In this document: positions 50,232 to 58,972 of the stretch, piece by piece
Layout of the letters: each line of letters begins with the position of its first letter
Position numbering within the stretch: position 1 is the first letter of the stretch
Origin: Candidatus Bathyarchaeota archaeon
GTDB lineage: Archaea > Thermoproteota > Bathyarchaeia > 40CM-2-53-6
Direction of reading: 5' to 3'
NCBI GenBank assembly: GCA_005888755.1
Contig: VBBQ01000030.1
Span: 1-64,000 of the forward strand
Length of the DNA stretch: 64,000 nucleotides
Notes under the pieces: generated by a model
Told to the model about the DNA's origin: nothing
Seen by the model: only the letters and a program-made list of their open reading frames with translations
The model's database searches: none
Program-made: the position numbers and the translations under genes

Positions 50232-50723
50232 TTAGTTGTTCGTGGAGTGCTTCGTGGCCGATGGGCCTTCGAGCGCGTGAACCAGGTTGACGACAACTCG
50301 CAGCGTTGGAAGCAATGCTATCAAGAGGAATATCAGTGGATAAGCCCAAGGCGCGCTGGTGAAGTACTGGCTGGCAATACCGTTGCTCACACTGTAGAGT
50401 ATGACGATCGCTATGATCTGGAAGATGTACGCTAGCAATGGAACCCATGTCTGGTAGTTCTTGTACGCGTCCGAGACCGCTTTCGAGAGCTGTGTTCCGA
50501 ACTTGAAAACGATCAGAGCCACGACAAGCCCGATCATGAATACAGCAATGTTCGCGATGGATATGGTGCTGCCTGTGATGTTCTGGCTGATACCCGGAAA
50601 GCCGAGCACAACCGCCTCGATAATCACTAGTACAATGACGCCCGCGATCAATCGTATGAACGCCGGCATGACTGGAGTAAACGCTCCCCACGTGCTGTTC
50701 GAGCCGCTTTGCGTATTGGTCAT
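50232..50723 (-). CDS. Four-helix membrane protein, unknown
   Basis: From ATG 50723 (MTNTQSGSN) the protein has four membrane segments: FIRLIAGVIVLVIIEAVVLG, IANIAVFMIGLVVALIVFKF, WVPLLAYIFQIIAIVILYSV and YPLIFLLIALLPTLRVVVNL, with a short loop AVSDAYKNYQTW. Resembles generic archaeal membrane proteins of unknown function. It lies between the hydantoinase genes on their strand, 101 bases from hyuA. Confidence 0.65.
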   Translation of the reverse strand: MTNTQSGSNSTWGAFTPVMPAFIRLIAGVIVLVIIEAVVLGFPGISQNITGSTISIANIAVFMIGLVVALIVFKFGTQLSKAVSDAYKNYQTWVPLLAYIFQIIAIVILYSVSNGIASQYFTSAPWAYPLIFLLIALLPTLRVVVNLVHALEGPSATKHSTNN

Positions 50724-50823
50724 ATTTTCTTCACTGTTAGAGCAACTTACCAAGCGCTATCCGATATTGCCCTGTTGAAACCAGCGCCACCAGGTTCGAG
50801 TAACAGCCTTGTTCATCCCAGGC

Positions 50824-52902
50824 TCAGATCGCGATAGAAACCGATCCATTCCGATCGACCACGTACCTTGCGCGAGGCGGAATCACCAGGGTTGAATCGT
50901 AGTCCTCAATCACGCACGGTCCCTTTCCCCTATTGGCAGGAAGCAGGGTGTTCCGCTGAAAGACCTGACACTCGACACTGCGTTCATCCGTGAACCAGAC
51001 TCGTCTCCTCTGCACCGTGCCCTTCTCTCGTGCGAAACTGACAGTTACTCCAGAGGTCGTATCGGCCTTTCCTCGACCGGAGCTGCGAACGTTGACAATC
51101 TCGACAGACTTGTCCGGCTGAGAATACCCATACTGCGTCTGATGTCTCTGATGAAAATCGCGAACAGCAGATCGAACCACGTTCCTAGTAATAGTCCTGG
51201 TCCGTAGAGGAACTGATAATTCATAGGATTGTCCCTGATACCGCATGTCCAAGAACCTCTGATAAGTTACATCCTTCTCTTCCACCCCTTCTATTCGGAA
51301 CAGACCTCTCGCTCTCCCTTCCATCCCGCGAAAGAACTTCTCAAGCTCCTTGATGCTGGCACTCTCTGCGTTTCTCAGTACTGTCTGGACAGAGTCATGC
51401 AGCGGTTCCGCAAGAAGGAGACCCATGCTGGACAGCAGCCCCGCAGCCGGAGGCACAACGACCTTCTCTATCTCTAGCTGTTCAGCAACCTCACAGGCAA
51501 ACATCGGCCCCGCTCCACCAAATGCCACCAGAACCATTTCACGAGGGTCAAGACCCTTTTCCACCGTCGCCGCCCGCAACGCCTCCACAATCCTCGCGAC
51601 AGCTATTCTCAGAACGCCCATAGCACCAGAAGTAACTCCCATTCGGAGCGGCTTCGCAACCAACTCCGCAACAGCCCTGTAAGCAAGCTGTGGGCTCAAC
51701 CGCAGATCCCCTCCGAGAAGGAAGCTAGAGCTCAACCGGCCAAGAACAAGAGACGCATCCGTTAACGTCGGCAGTCTCCCACCTTTCCCATAGCAAGTCG
51801 GACCCGGCAGCGCTCCAGCGCTCTGAGGCCCAACATGGAGAACACGGGCATTATCGACCCAGGCAACGCTTCCACCACCGATCCCGACCTCAACAAGGTC
51901 TACTACTGGAAATCTGACAGGGTATCCTGATCCTTCAACTCGCCTCGTTCCGTGCAAGCGGCCACCAACCTCATACTCGTTGGTCACCTCGAATCCGTGA
52001 CCGGACCATACTCCTGCCTTCGACGTTGTCCCGCCGACGTCGAGAGAGATGATGCTTTGAGAGCCGCTAGAGTAGAACTTCGAAGCCACCGCTCCAGCAA
52101 CAGGTCCTGATTCTATGAGACGAGCTGGCTCAATGATTGCTTGGCGAGAGAGCACAGTTCCACTATTCGACTGCATTGCAAACAGAGGCGCGTGAACCCC
52201 GAGTTCCTTAATCCCTTGTTCCAGTTTTTCTAGGTAGTCTGAGAATAGCGGCTGCAGACAAGCGTTAACGACTGTAGTGCTGGTTCTCTCGTACTCTCGA
52301 AACTCAGGAAGAAGCTCCGAAGACAAAGACAGCTTCGCACCAGGATGCTCTCTCCTGAAAATCTCCCCAAGCTTCTTCTCATGTCTCGGGTTCGCGTAGG
52401 AGTGAAGAAGGCAAACGGCAACCGTTCCAATACCGAGTCTTCGAATCCTTCTCGCAACCAGAACGGTCCCTGATGTATCAAGCGGTTCCAGAATCTTCCC
52501 TTCATAGGTGATTCTCTCCTGGACCTCGAACCTGTATCGCCTCGGGACCAGTGGAGGCAGACGGTCGACCTGAAGATTGTACAGTTCAGGCCTGTTCTGG
52601 CGCCCGATCTCCAGAACGTCTCGAAAGCCCGCGGTTGTCACGAGAGCGGCCTTAGGAATGCTTCCCGTCAGAAGCGCGTTCGAGGCGAGCGTTGTCGCAT
52701 GAATGACGACTCTAACATGCCGAGCGTCAGCCTTCTCTTTTTCCAACAATCTTCGGACAGCGTCAAGCGCTCCGACCGATGGATCCATCGGAGTGGTCAG
52801 GACTTTGATCTTCCAGACCCTGCGTTTCTCGTTTGTAGCCACGAGATCCGTAAACGTTCCACCGATGTCGATTCCTACCCTGACAGTGTTTCCTGCAACC
52901 AT
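50824..52902 (-). CDS. hyuA: Hydantoinase/oxoprolinase family protein, A subunit
   Basis: ATP-dependent A subunit of N-methylhydantoinase/5-oxoprolinase. From ATG 52902 it shows the ASKHA-type phosphate motif RVGIDIGGTFTDLVAT at the start, VVIHATTLASNALLTG, then SIISLDVGGTTSKAGVWSGH, a conserved IGIGGGSVAWVDNARVLHV-like stretch, GPTCYGKGGRLPTLTDA and LVAFGGAGPMFACEVAEQL. About 692 residues, as usual. The frame extends to 52968 but the earlier ATG is not needed. It faces the mre11-like gene (divergent, 140 bases). Confidence 0.93.
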   Translation of the reverse strand: MVAGNTVRVGIDIGGTFTDLVATNEKRRVWKIKVLTTPMDPSVGALDAVRRLLEKEKADARHVRVVIHATTLASNALLTGSIPKAALVTTAGFRDVLEIGRQNRPELYNLQVDRLPPLVPRRYRFEVQERITYEGKILEPLDTSGTVLVARRIRRLGIGTVAVCLLHSYANPRHEKKLGEIFRREHPGAKLSLSSELLPEFREYERTSTTVVNACLQPLFSDYLEKLEQGIKELGVHAPLFAMQSNSGTVLSRQAIIEPARLIESGPVAGAVASKFYSSGSQSIISLDVGGTTSKAGVWSGHGFEVTNEYEVGGRLHGTRRVEGSGYPVRFPVVDLVEVGIGGGSVAWVDNARVLHVGPQSAGALPGPTCYGKGGRLPTLTDASLVLGRLSSSFLLGGDLRLSPQLAYRAVAELVAKPLRMGVTSGAMGVLRIAVARIVEALRAATVEKGLDPREMVLVAFGGAGPMFACEVAEQLEIEKVVVPPAAGLLSSMGLLLAEPLHDSVQTVLRNAESASIKELEKFFRGMEGRARGLFRIEGVEEKDVTYQRFLDMRYQGQSYELSVPLRTRTITRNVVRSAVRDFHQRHQTQYGYSQPDKSVEIVNVRSSGRGKADTTSGVTVSFAREKGTVQRRRVWFTDERSVECQVFQRNTLLPANRGKGPCVIEDYDSTLVIPPRARYVVDRNGSVSIAI

Positions 52903-53042
52903 TTCCTTTCCCTGCCTTCTGACGAATCTCGCACGCTTCCTGCTTTGTTCGAGATTCGACAGGGTCACGTTCGGCTATCTCCAACTCTTAATATCGTTCC
53001 AGTTCATCGAACATGCCGGTTGCCTTCAGTAGTTAGATTACC

Positions 53043-54194
53043 ATGACGATTCACGTTCTCCTGACAGCCGACAATCACCTAGACCCATCCGCGGTCCAGT
53101 ACGGACCCAAGCGGTTCGAACGCAAGCGCGACTTCCAGCGTTGCTTCGAAATTCTGGTCAACTTCGCCCTGGAGAATAACCCCGATATTCTTCTTATCGG
53201 TGGAGATTTCTACGATGGCATTCTCCCCGGCAATCCTACAAGAGCGTTCGTTGCAGAACAGTTCAAGCGTCTACATGAGAAGAACATCAAAACCATTCTT
53301 GTAAGCGGCCACCACGATACTCCACGCAGCGCAGAGCAGGGCGCATCCCCTCTCGCTGTTCATGCAAGGTCCGGACACGTCTACTTCATACAAGAACAAC
53401 ATCCATCAAGCAGGAAGTTCAATTTTGGAAACGAAACTGTCAACGTGACAGGGATGAGCCTCAACCCATCTCTACCAGCTGAAGCAGATCCCCTCGTCGG
53501 TCATGAGATCAGGCGAGACGGCGACGTCAACATTTTCCTGACGCACTATCCGATCGAAGGCTTCGACGGCTACTTTGGACAAGAAGTCCACATCCAGAAA
53601 TCATCCATCCCCAGAAACCTCCAACTGTTCGCCTCAGGCCACCTGCACAAACATCAAAGAAAAACCATCAACGAGACACCGGTCATCTATCCTGGAAGCA
53701 CCGAGCGAGCCTCGTTCAATGAAGAAGGCGAGACGAAAGGGTTCGTCTGGCTCGAACTTGACAAGTCAGGAATAATCCAGCAAGAATTCCATCCAACACC
53801 TGCACGGCCTATGGAAACCCTTGAGTTCCAAGTCGCCGGCCAAGGAAGCCTCACACGACAAATAGAAGAAGCCTTAGAAAAGAGAATAGACGACGAAAAG
53901 ATACTTCGCGTAAAAGTTTCCGGAAAAGTCACACTGAACCAGCTCTCTACCTACAAGCGATCCGCACTCTATACTTACGCAGAGGACAAATTCTTCCACA
54001 TCGAGTTCGACGAAGAACAACTCAACGTACTCACGATGGTCCCCTTGGAGTCGCTTCCAAAAACTACTCCACTCCAAGAGCTAGACCGGACATTCCAGAA
54101 TCTATTGACAAAAGCAGGCGATCAGGATAGACCACTGGTCCAAGAGGCCTGGAAGCTCACAGTTGCAAAGCTTCAGGAGGAGGGAGTCGACTGA
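53043..54194 (+). CDS. Mre11/SbcD-like nuclease (YhaO type)
   Basis: Metallophosphoesterase subunit that cuts DNA ends with its Rad50-like partner. Motifs in order: LTADNHLDPS (I), LIGGDFYDG (II), LVSGHHDTPRS (III), FLTHYPIEG (IV) and FASGHLHKHQRKT (V). Motif III has His in place of the usual Asn of GNHD. The C-terminal 170 residues form the capping and partner-binding part (DKFFHIEFDEEQLNVLTMV). Its end carries GGAGGAGG (54176-54183), the ribosome site of the next gene, which overlaps it. The pair resembles bacterial YhaO/YhaN more than canonical archaeal Mre11/Rad50. Confidence 0.9.
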   Translation: MTIHVLLTADNHLDPSAVQYGPKRFERKRDFQRCFEILVNFALENNPDILLIGGDFYDGILPGNPTRAFVAEQFKRLHEKNIKTILVSGHHDTPRSAEQGASPLAVHARSGHVYFIQEQHPSSRKFNFGNETVNVTGMSLNPSLPAEADPLVGHEIRRDGDVNIFLTHYPIEGFDGYFGQEVHIQKSSIPRNLQLFASGHLHKHQRKTINETPVIYPGSTERASFNEEGETKGFVWLELDKSGIIQQEFHPTPARPMETLEFQVAGQGSLTRQIEEALEKRIDDEKILRVKVSGKVTLNQLSTYKRSALYTYAEDKFFHIEFDEEQLNVLTMVPLESLPKTTPLQELDRTFQNLLTKAGDQDRPLVQEAWKLTVAKLQEEGVD

Positions 54195-56554
54195 AACTAC
54201 TAAGCCTCTATGCTCACAACTTCAAGAAACTGAAATTCTCCCAGCCACTACCCTTCTCAGAAGGAATCTCACTAATCACCGGATTGAACGAGAGCGGAAA
54301 ATCCACCATCCTCGACGCGATCCTATTCGCCCTCTTCGGCCGCATGATCCGGCCCAGCCAGAAACCCAGCAACGAAGAAATCCTCACCTACGGAACCGGC
54401 GAAGCCCAGGTAAAACTCGAATTCGCCATCGGCGACCTCAAGTACCGAATAGTAAGAGAGATTCACAAGACCAGACCAAACCGCGCACAGCTCTATGAGC
54501 TCGGGCCTAACGGTCGACAAAAGACAATCGCAACAACCGTAAACGACACAACCAGTGAGGTCGAACGCCTCCTGGGAGGCATTACCTACAACGAAATTGT
54601 CGCAAGCAGTGTAGTCGCCCAGAAAGATCTCGAGCGACTAATCAAACAAAGGCTCGACGACCGAAGGAAAGTTGTCAACGTTTTCCTAAACCTGGACAGT
54701 TTCAACAGAGTGCAGGACCAGTTTGATACGGAGCGAGCCAGAATCGAAGGCACGACCCGAAATCCGGGACAGCTAACCGTTGAACGCGAGCGTCTCCAAT
54801 CGCTTCAAGAACAAATGAAGAGGTACAAGGAAGCTGAGACCCAACTCTCAACGCTGGCCGGAAAAATCGAAAAGCTCAGGCTCGAACTTGTGGACTTGGA
54901 AAAAAAGTTCGCGACCACAGACTCTCTGCACAAGACCCTGAACAAACACGATGAAGCGGTGAAACTCCAAAGATCTCTTCGGCAAGAGATTCAGGACAAG
55001 ACGCGTCTTGCAGAGAACCTCCAGCGACAACTATCCGGTATTTCGTCTCAACGAGAGGAACTGGAGAAAGCTCGATTGGAACTCGAACAGTTCTCTGGGC
55101 TTTCCGAAATAGAGTCCCAACTCACTCAAGCATCGAATATGCTTGAAGAATATCAATCCGCCGAAATCCGCAGAGTCCAGTCCGAGGAGTCCAAAGATAA
55201 TCTACAGGCCAAGATTGCGGAGAAAACGAAAGGCGTCTCAAGTCTTGGAAATCCGAAACCGTTAGACTCTAAGCCAAGAAGGGTCTGGACATATCTCATC
55301 TCAACCTCAGCTCTAGGCGCCGGAGCCATTCTTGCCTTCTTTCTAAGTCTCCCACAAGTCGCAGTTGCCTTCGGATCTCTGGCTATAGTCTCCCTCCTCT
55401 TACTAACACGACAGATAGTCTCACTTTCACAACAAGCCAACAGCTCGAGATACGAGCAGGAACAGTTAGTCAGGCTGCAGCTTGTCCGCTCATGGGAGAA
55501 CGAGCTCGCGGAGAATCAGCAAAACCTTACGAAAATCCAACAGGACATTGCTGGAAGGTCCGAGACCCTTATTGGAACACTGAGTTCAATCACACGATAC
55601 GCTGCCAAGATGGGAGCGGCAAAAGACCCTAAGACCGCTTTCGAGACCGTATCCTCACTATTCGACAACGATAGGCAAACGCGTCAATCTCTGGAAGAGA
55701 AGGTCAGATTACTAAGCCAGCAATTGAGAGAAGAACCCCAAATCAAAGAACGCCTCGACCTCATCCAGCGCGAGGTCAAACAGGTCGAGAAGAAATTCGC
55801 CGCTCCATTGCCGGAACTGCCAGAAGGCCTTTCCTTCTCCGACACGCTCCTTGAAGAGACCGCTGACTCGAGAGATATGCTAAAGGAATCCGTTTCGAGG
55901 AATAAGGCCCAGATCGAAGATTCGATTTCTCGACAGTTCGAACTACGCCAGCTACTAGAGGAGAACACGGGTCTCGATGACCAAGTTCAGACGCAAATGA
56001 AGAAGATGATGCTCCTAGAGAAGGACTGCGCGGTCGTCAAGCTGTCCGTCAAAGGACTTGAGCAAACATCGGAGTCCCTGCGGAATCGTGTCAAGCCCCA
56101 GGTCGAACGCTACATGGGGCTCATTCTTCCCGTGATAACCTCCGGAAGATACAAGGCCGTGCAGCTCGACGAAGACTACACTGTCAGAGTCTTTGATCCA
56201 GAGGCTGGAGAGTTCAAGCCCAAAGAAGTTTTCTCAGGAGGCACCGAAGACCAGCTCCTGCTGGCAATGAGGCTAGCCTTCGCCCTCGCCTTGATACCCC
56301 AAGCCAAGGGCCATAATCCAGAATTCCTATTCCTCGACGAACCTCTAGGCAGCTCGGACAGAATCCGCCGCGAAGGAATTCTCACACTACTCCACCAAGA
56401 ACTCTCACAGAACTTCAAACAAATCTTCCTCATTAGCCACGTTGGAGACCTTGAAGCGGAGGCAGACACCATAATCCAGATGGAGAACGGTATGGTTCGC
56501 GAGGTCGTCGGGAGAACCTCTCCTTCCCGACAACCAGTCGTGGTCCCTGCTTGA
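54191..56554 (+). CDS. Rad50/SbcC-like ATPase with transmembrane hairpin (YhaN type)
   Basis: SMC-type ABC ATPase. Walker A is GLNESGKST, the Q-loop is SSVVAQKDLERL, signature FSGGTEDQLLLAMRLAFA, Walker B EFLFLDEPLGSSD. Two long coiled coils flank a pair of hydrophobic segments at about residues 365-407 (VWTYLISTSALGAGAILAFF and VAVAFGSLAIVSLLLL), where Rad50 normally has a CxxC zinc hook; no CxxC is present. A CTG at 54191, behind a strong GGAGGAGG, gives KLLSLYAHNFKKLKFSQPLP, the true first strand; the next standard start (TTG 54284) would delete it. Translationally coupled to the nuclease gene. Confidence 0.9.
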   Translation: MKLLSLYAHNFKKLKFSQPLPFSEGISLITGLNESGKSTILDAILFALFGRMIRPSQKPSNEEILTYGTGEAQVKLEFAIGDLKYRIVREIHKTRPNRAQLYELGPNGRQKTIATTVNDTTSEVERLLGGITYNEIVASSVVAQKDLERLIKQRLDDRRKVVNVFLNLDSFNRVQDQFDTERARIEGTTRNPGQLTVERERLQSLQEQMKRYKEAETQLSTLAGKIEKLRLELVDLEKKFATTDSLHKTLNKHDEAVKLQRSLRQEIQDKTRLAENLQRQLSGISSQREELEKARLELEQFSGLSEIESQLTQASNMLEEYQSAEIRRVQSEESKDNLQAKIAEKTKGVSSLGNPKPLDSKPRRVWTYLISTSALGAGAILAFFLSLPQVAVAFGSLAIVSLLLLTRQIVSLSQQANSSRYEQEQLVRLQLVRSWENELAENQQNLTKIQQDIAGRSETLIGTLSSITRYAAKMGAAKDPKTAFETVSSLFDNDRQTRQSLEEKVRLLSQQLREEPQIKERLDLIQREVKQVEKKFAAPLPELPEGLSFSDTLLEETADSRDMLKESVSRNKAQIEDSISRQFELRQLLEENTGLDDQVQTQMKKMMLLEKDCAVVKLSVKGLEQTSESLRNRVKPQVERYMGLILPVITSGRYKAVQLDEDYTVRVFDPEAGEFKPKEVFSGGTEDQLLLAMRLAFALALIPQAKGHNPEFLFLDEPLGSSDRIRREGILTLLHQELSQNFKQIFLISHVGDLEAEADTIIQMENGMVREVVGRTSPSRQPVVVPA

Positions 56555-56574
56555 GATCTCTTAAGATCGTTTGA

Positions 56575-56961
56575 CTATCTGATATACACCGGAATGCTCG
56601 GCGATTGTAAGACCTTCAAAGCCAGTAAGAGAATCTGTTCAGCATTGATCCTGACGTCTCCAACTTCTGAGAGTAGAGATGTCCAAAGCATGTATTTGGT
56701 ACCTTCGTTCTCAGTTGCTTGAAAGAATCCCAGACTTTCCAGGGAGGATGTTATTTGGTGGAATCTGTCCGATCTTGATGAGAGACCAACGGTTATCGTC
56801 CAGTCGCCCAGATTGTCAAGGTTAACCCCTACAGTTGCATCAGAGAGAGCAATCGACAAGCTAGAACCGCGCTTCAAAGAAGCATCAACCATTGTGGCCA
56901 GAGACCTTGGTTCTGCGAGCCCCGTGTCGAGTCCGGACTGCGGCTTCTGATTCTCTGTCAT
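56575..56961 (-). CDS. Unknown small soluble protein
   Basis: 128 residues, ATG 56961. A mixed alpha-beta protein: LDTGLAEPRSLATMVDASLK, then DNLGDWTITVGLSSRSDRFH, SLESLGFFQATE and AEQILLLALKVLQSP. No recognised family; no membrane helices. It converges on the Rad50-like gene (20 bases) and is divergent from Dph2. Confidence 0.55.
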   Translation of the reverse strand: MTENQKPQSGLDTGLAEPRSLATMVDASLKRGSSLSIALSDATVGVNLDNLGDWTITVGLSSRSDRFHQITSSLESLGFFQATENEGTKYMLWTSLLSEVGDVRINAEQILLLALKVLQSPSIPVYIR

Positions 56962-57044
56962 AGGCTCAGCCCACCATCAATACCAGGCTTAACAATCGTG
57001 TTACCCAGCAGGCTGCCACGAAGGAAATTCCTTAGGGTTCTCGG

Positions 57045-57056
57045 GTGTTTATATTG
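57045..57056 (+). promoter_or_regulatory. TATA-like box of the dph2 operon
   Basis: GGTGTTTATATT ends near 57054, about 45 bases upstream of the Dph2 start codon, a spacing that fits a short-leader archaeal promoter. The match is by eye. Confidence 0.45.
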
Positions 57057-57096
57057 GGCTCCACCCTTTTGATAGCTTCTCGCGGGCAAGTTTGAC

Positions 57097-58104
57097 ATGT
57101 CCATGTTTGACCTTGACGACGATAGGCTCCTAGCTGAGATAACGGGGAGAGGTGCCCGAAGGATACTGATCCAGCTACCCGATGGTCTCAAGAATGAGGG
57201 GACCCGGCTTGCCGGTCTGATTCGAGGGAAGACAGGCGTCGACGTGTTTGTTTCCGCGGTGCCTGCCTGGGGAGCCTGCGACCTCTCCTTAGATGCTGCG
57301 GCTCGCTTGAAGGCTGACCTACTAGTTCACTACGGGCATAACGAATTCCTACGAGACAGTTCCAACGGAGTCCCAGTCGTCTACATCCCTGCAAGGAGCA
57401 ATCACGAGGTCATTCCTGTTGTAGAGAAGGCGGCTTCTGCCCTTCAAGGTAGGAACGTAGGCCTAGCCACTACAATTCAACATCTGCACAAGTTGGCTGA
57501 GGCGGCAAAACTTCTAGAAGCGAAGGGGTTCAATGTTCATGTTCCTGGGCGCGGTCCATGGTCCCACCAGACAGGCCAGGTCCTTGGTTGTGACTATTTT
57601 GGACTCAAGAAGATTCAACCTCAGGTCGACTCGTTTCTGATCATAGGCAGCTACTTTCACGGTCTTGGGGCAGCTCTTTCCGTAGAAAGATCAACAATTC
57701 TCGCGGACCCCTACGATGGAACAGTCAAAGTTCTAGATCAGGATAGGGACCGGATAATTAGGCAGAGATATGCAATGGTGGACAAGGCCAGTAAAGCCGG
57801 CAATTTCGGAATAATCGTTTCAACTAAGCCAGGACAGAGCAACCCACAGATTGCTCTCTCAATTCTCAAGCAAGTCGAGGAAGCAGGCAAGAAAGCGGTT
57901 ATCCTCTACGCGGATGAGATTTTACCCCAGAAACTACTCGACTTCACTGACATCGATGTCTTCGTTGATACGGCTTGTCCACGCCTTGCGCTAGACGACC
58001 CTGAAAGGTTTCCGAAGCCGATCATCACGAGAGATGAGATCATGGTTGCTATCGGGGCTTGGACTTGGGAACACCTTTTGGAGCGTGGACTGGTCCGCCT
58101 ATAA
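57097..58104 (+). CDS. dph2: Dph2, diphthamide biosynthesis radical enzyme
   Basis: Transfers the 3-amino-3-carboxypropyl group of SAM to the conserved histidine of elongation factor 2, using a 4Fe-4S cluster. The three cluster cysteines are visible: Cys61 in PAWGACDLS, Cys165 in QVLGCDYFG and Cys294 in DTACPRLALDDP, at the spacing of archaeal Dph2. 335 residues is normal. ATG 57097 (or the ATG six bases later). The methyltransferase gene starts right at its stop, so the two form a translation-related operon. Confidence 0.95.
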   Translation: MSMFDLDDDRLLAEITGRGARRILIQLPDGLKNEGTRLAGLIRGKTGVDVFVSAVPAWGACDLSLDAAARLKADLLVHYGHNEFLRDSSNGVPVVYIPARSNHEVIPVVEKAASALQGRNVGLATTIQHLHKLAEAAKLLEAKGFNVHVPGRGPWSHQTGQVLGCDYFGLKKIQPQVDSFLIIGSYFHGLGAALSVERSTILADPYDGTVKVLDQDRDRIIRQRYAMVDKASKAGNFGIIVSTKPGQSNPQIALSILKQVEEAGKKAVILYADEILPQKLLDFTDIDVFVDTACPRLALDDPERFPKPIITRDEIMVAIGAWTWEHLLERGLVRL

Positions 58105-58719
58105 TTGGCAGAAAAACGAACAGTTTCCAAACGCCAACTGGAAATTCAGCTTGGAAGGCTGAAGATCTTTCAGACCCCCAAGTTGGGGCTCGAACAGTAT
58201 CCCGTTTCTCCCGAAGTAGCGGCTGAACTGCTATACATGGCCGGATTCGAACATCGCGACTTGAAGGGTGAAACAATCGATCTCGGAACCGGAACTGGGC
58301 GTCTAGCGATTGGTGCTGCCATAACCGGGTCCATGAAAGTCGTTGGCGTAGATATCGATGAGACAGCTATTGCTTTGGCGCGAGAGAATGCGGTGTCGGC
58401 CGGAGTCAAGGTCGAGTGGCTAGTGTCGGACATTGATGATGTTGAAGGAAAATATGACACCGTAATAATGAACCCTCCATATGGGACGCGGTCTCCCCAT
58501 CTTGATGTCCGATTTCTTGAACGCGCTTTCGAGCTTGCCCCTATCTCGTATTCAATTCACAAGAGTTCGACCAGAGATTATCTTAGGGGTGTTATTGCAA
58601 AGAAGAATCGGAAGGTTGACGCCGTGCGTAGCATGAGTCTATACATTCCCAACCTCTTCCCATTTCATCACAAGAGATGGGAGAACGTCAAGGTCGACTT
58701 GTATCGGATAGTATCCTAG
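58105..58719 (+). CDS. METTL5-like RNA methyltransferase
   Basis: SAM-dependent methyltransferase of the archaeal/eukaryal METTL5 group, predicted to make N6-methyladenosine in small-subunit rRNA. It has LEQYPVSPEVAAELLYMA at the start, the SAM motif TIDLGTGTGRLAIGAAITG, VVGVDIDETAIALA, and the catalytic NPPYGTRSPHLDVRFLERAF. The end is PFHHKRWENVKVDLYRIV, as usual for the group. 204 residues. TTG 58105 immediately follows the Dph2 stop (TAATTG), so it is coupled to it. Confidence 0.92.
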   Translation: MAEKRTVSKRQLEIQLGRLKIFQTPKLGLEQYPVSPEVAAELLYMAGFEHRDLKGETIDLGTGTGRLAIGAAITGSMKVVGVDIDETAIALARENAVSAGVKVEWLVSDIDDVEGKYDTVIMNPPYGTRSPHLDVRFLERAFELAPISYSIHKSSTRDYLRGVIAKKNRKVDAVRSMSLYIPNLFPFHHKRWENVKVDLYRIVS

Positions 58720-58947
58720 GGTCCCTGATTCTTCTCCTCACTTGAGTCGGATGGTATTCTAAGGGACCCTCCTTGGTTTTGGACTCCCGGTGAAGGCATG
58801 CTCGGTGATGGATTGGAAATGGTTGTTACCACTGGTATTTTCGGATGTCTTGGACGAAGTTTGCCCAGCTGACGGCCCACCTTGCGAAGCAAGGCCGGTT
58901 GATTTGACCCGCTCGGCCTGGATTTGCCGCGCAGAAGTATGTATGTA
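58716..58947 (-). CDS. Possible small membrane protein at the end of the MMPL operon
   Basis: An open frame follows the MMPL stop on the same strand: a hydrophobic piece (LGVTSFLTTYILLRGK) then a Pro/Ser/Arg-rich tail ending KNQGP at 58716. A GTG codon near 58960 could start it. It overlaps the end of the METTL5 gene by four bases on the opposite strand. Composition is low complexity and no family is recognised, so it is doubtful; the frame continues upstream into the MMPL gene, which is a shadow. Confidence 0.25.
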
Positions 58948-58972
58948 GTCAGGAATGACGTCACTCCAAGTA

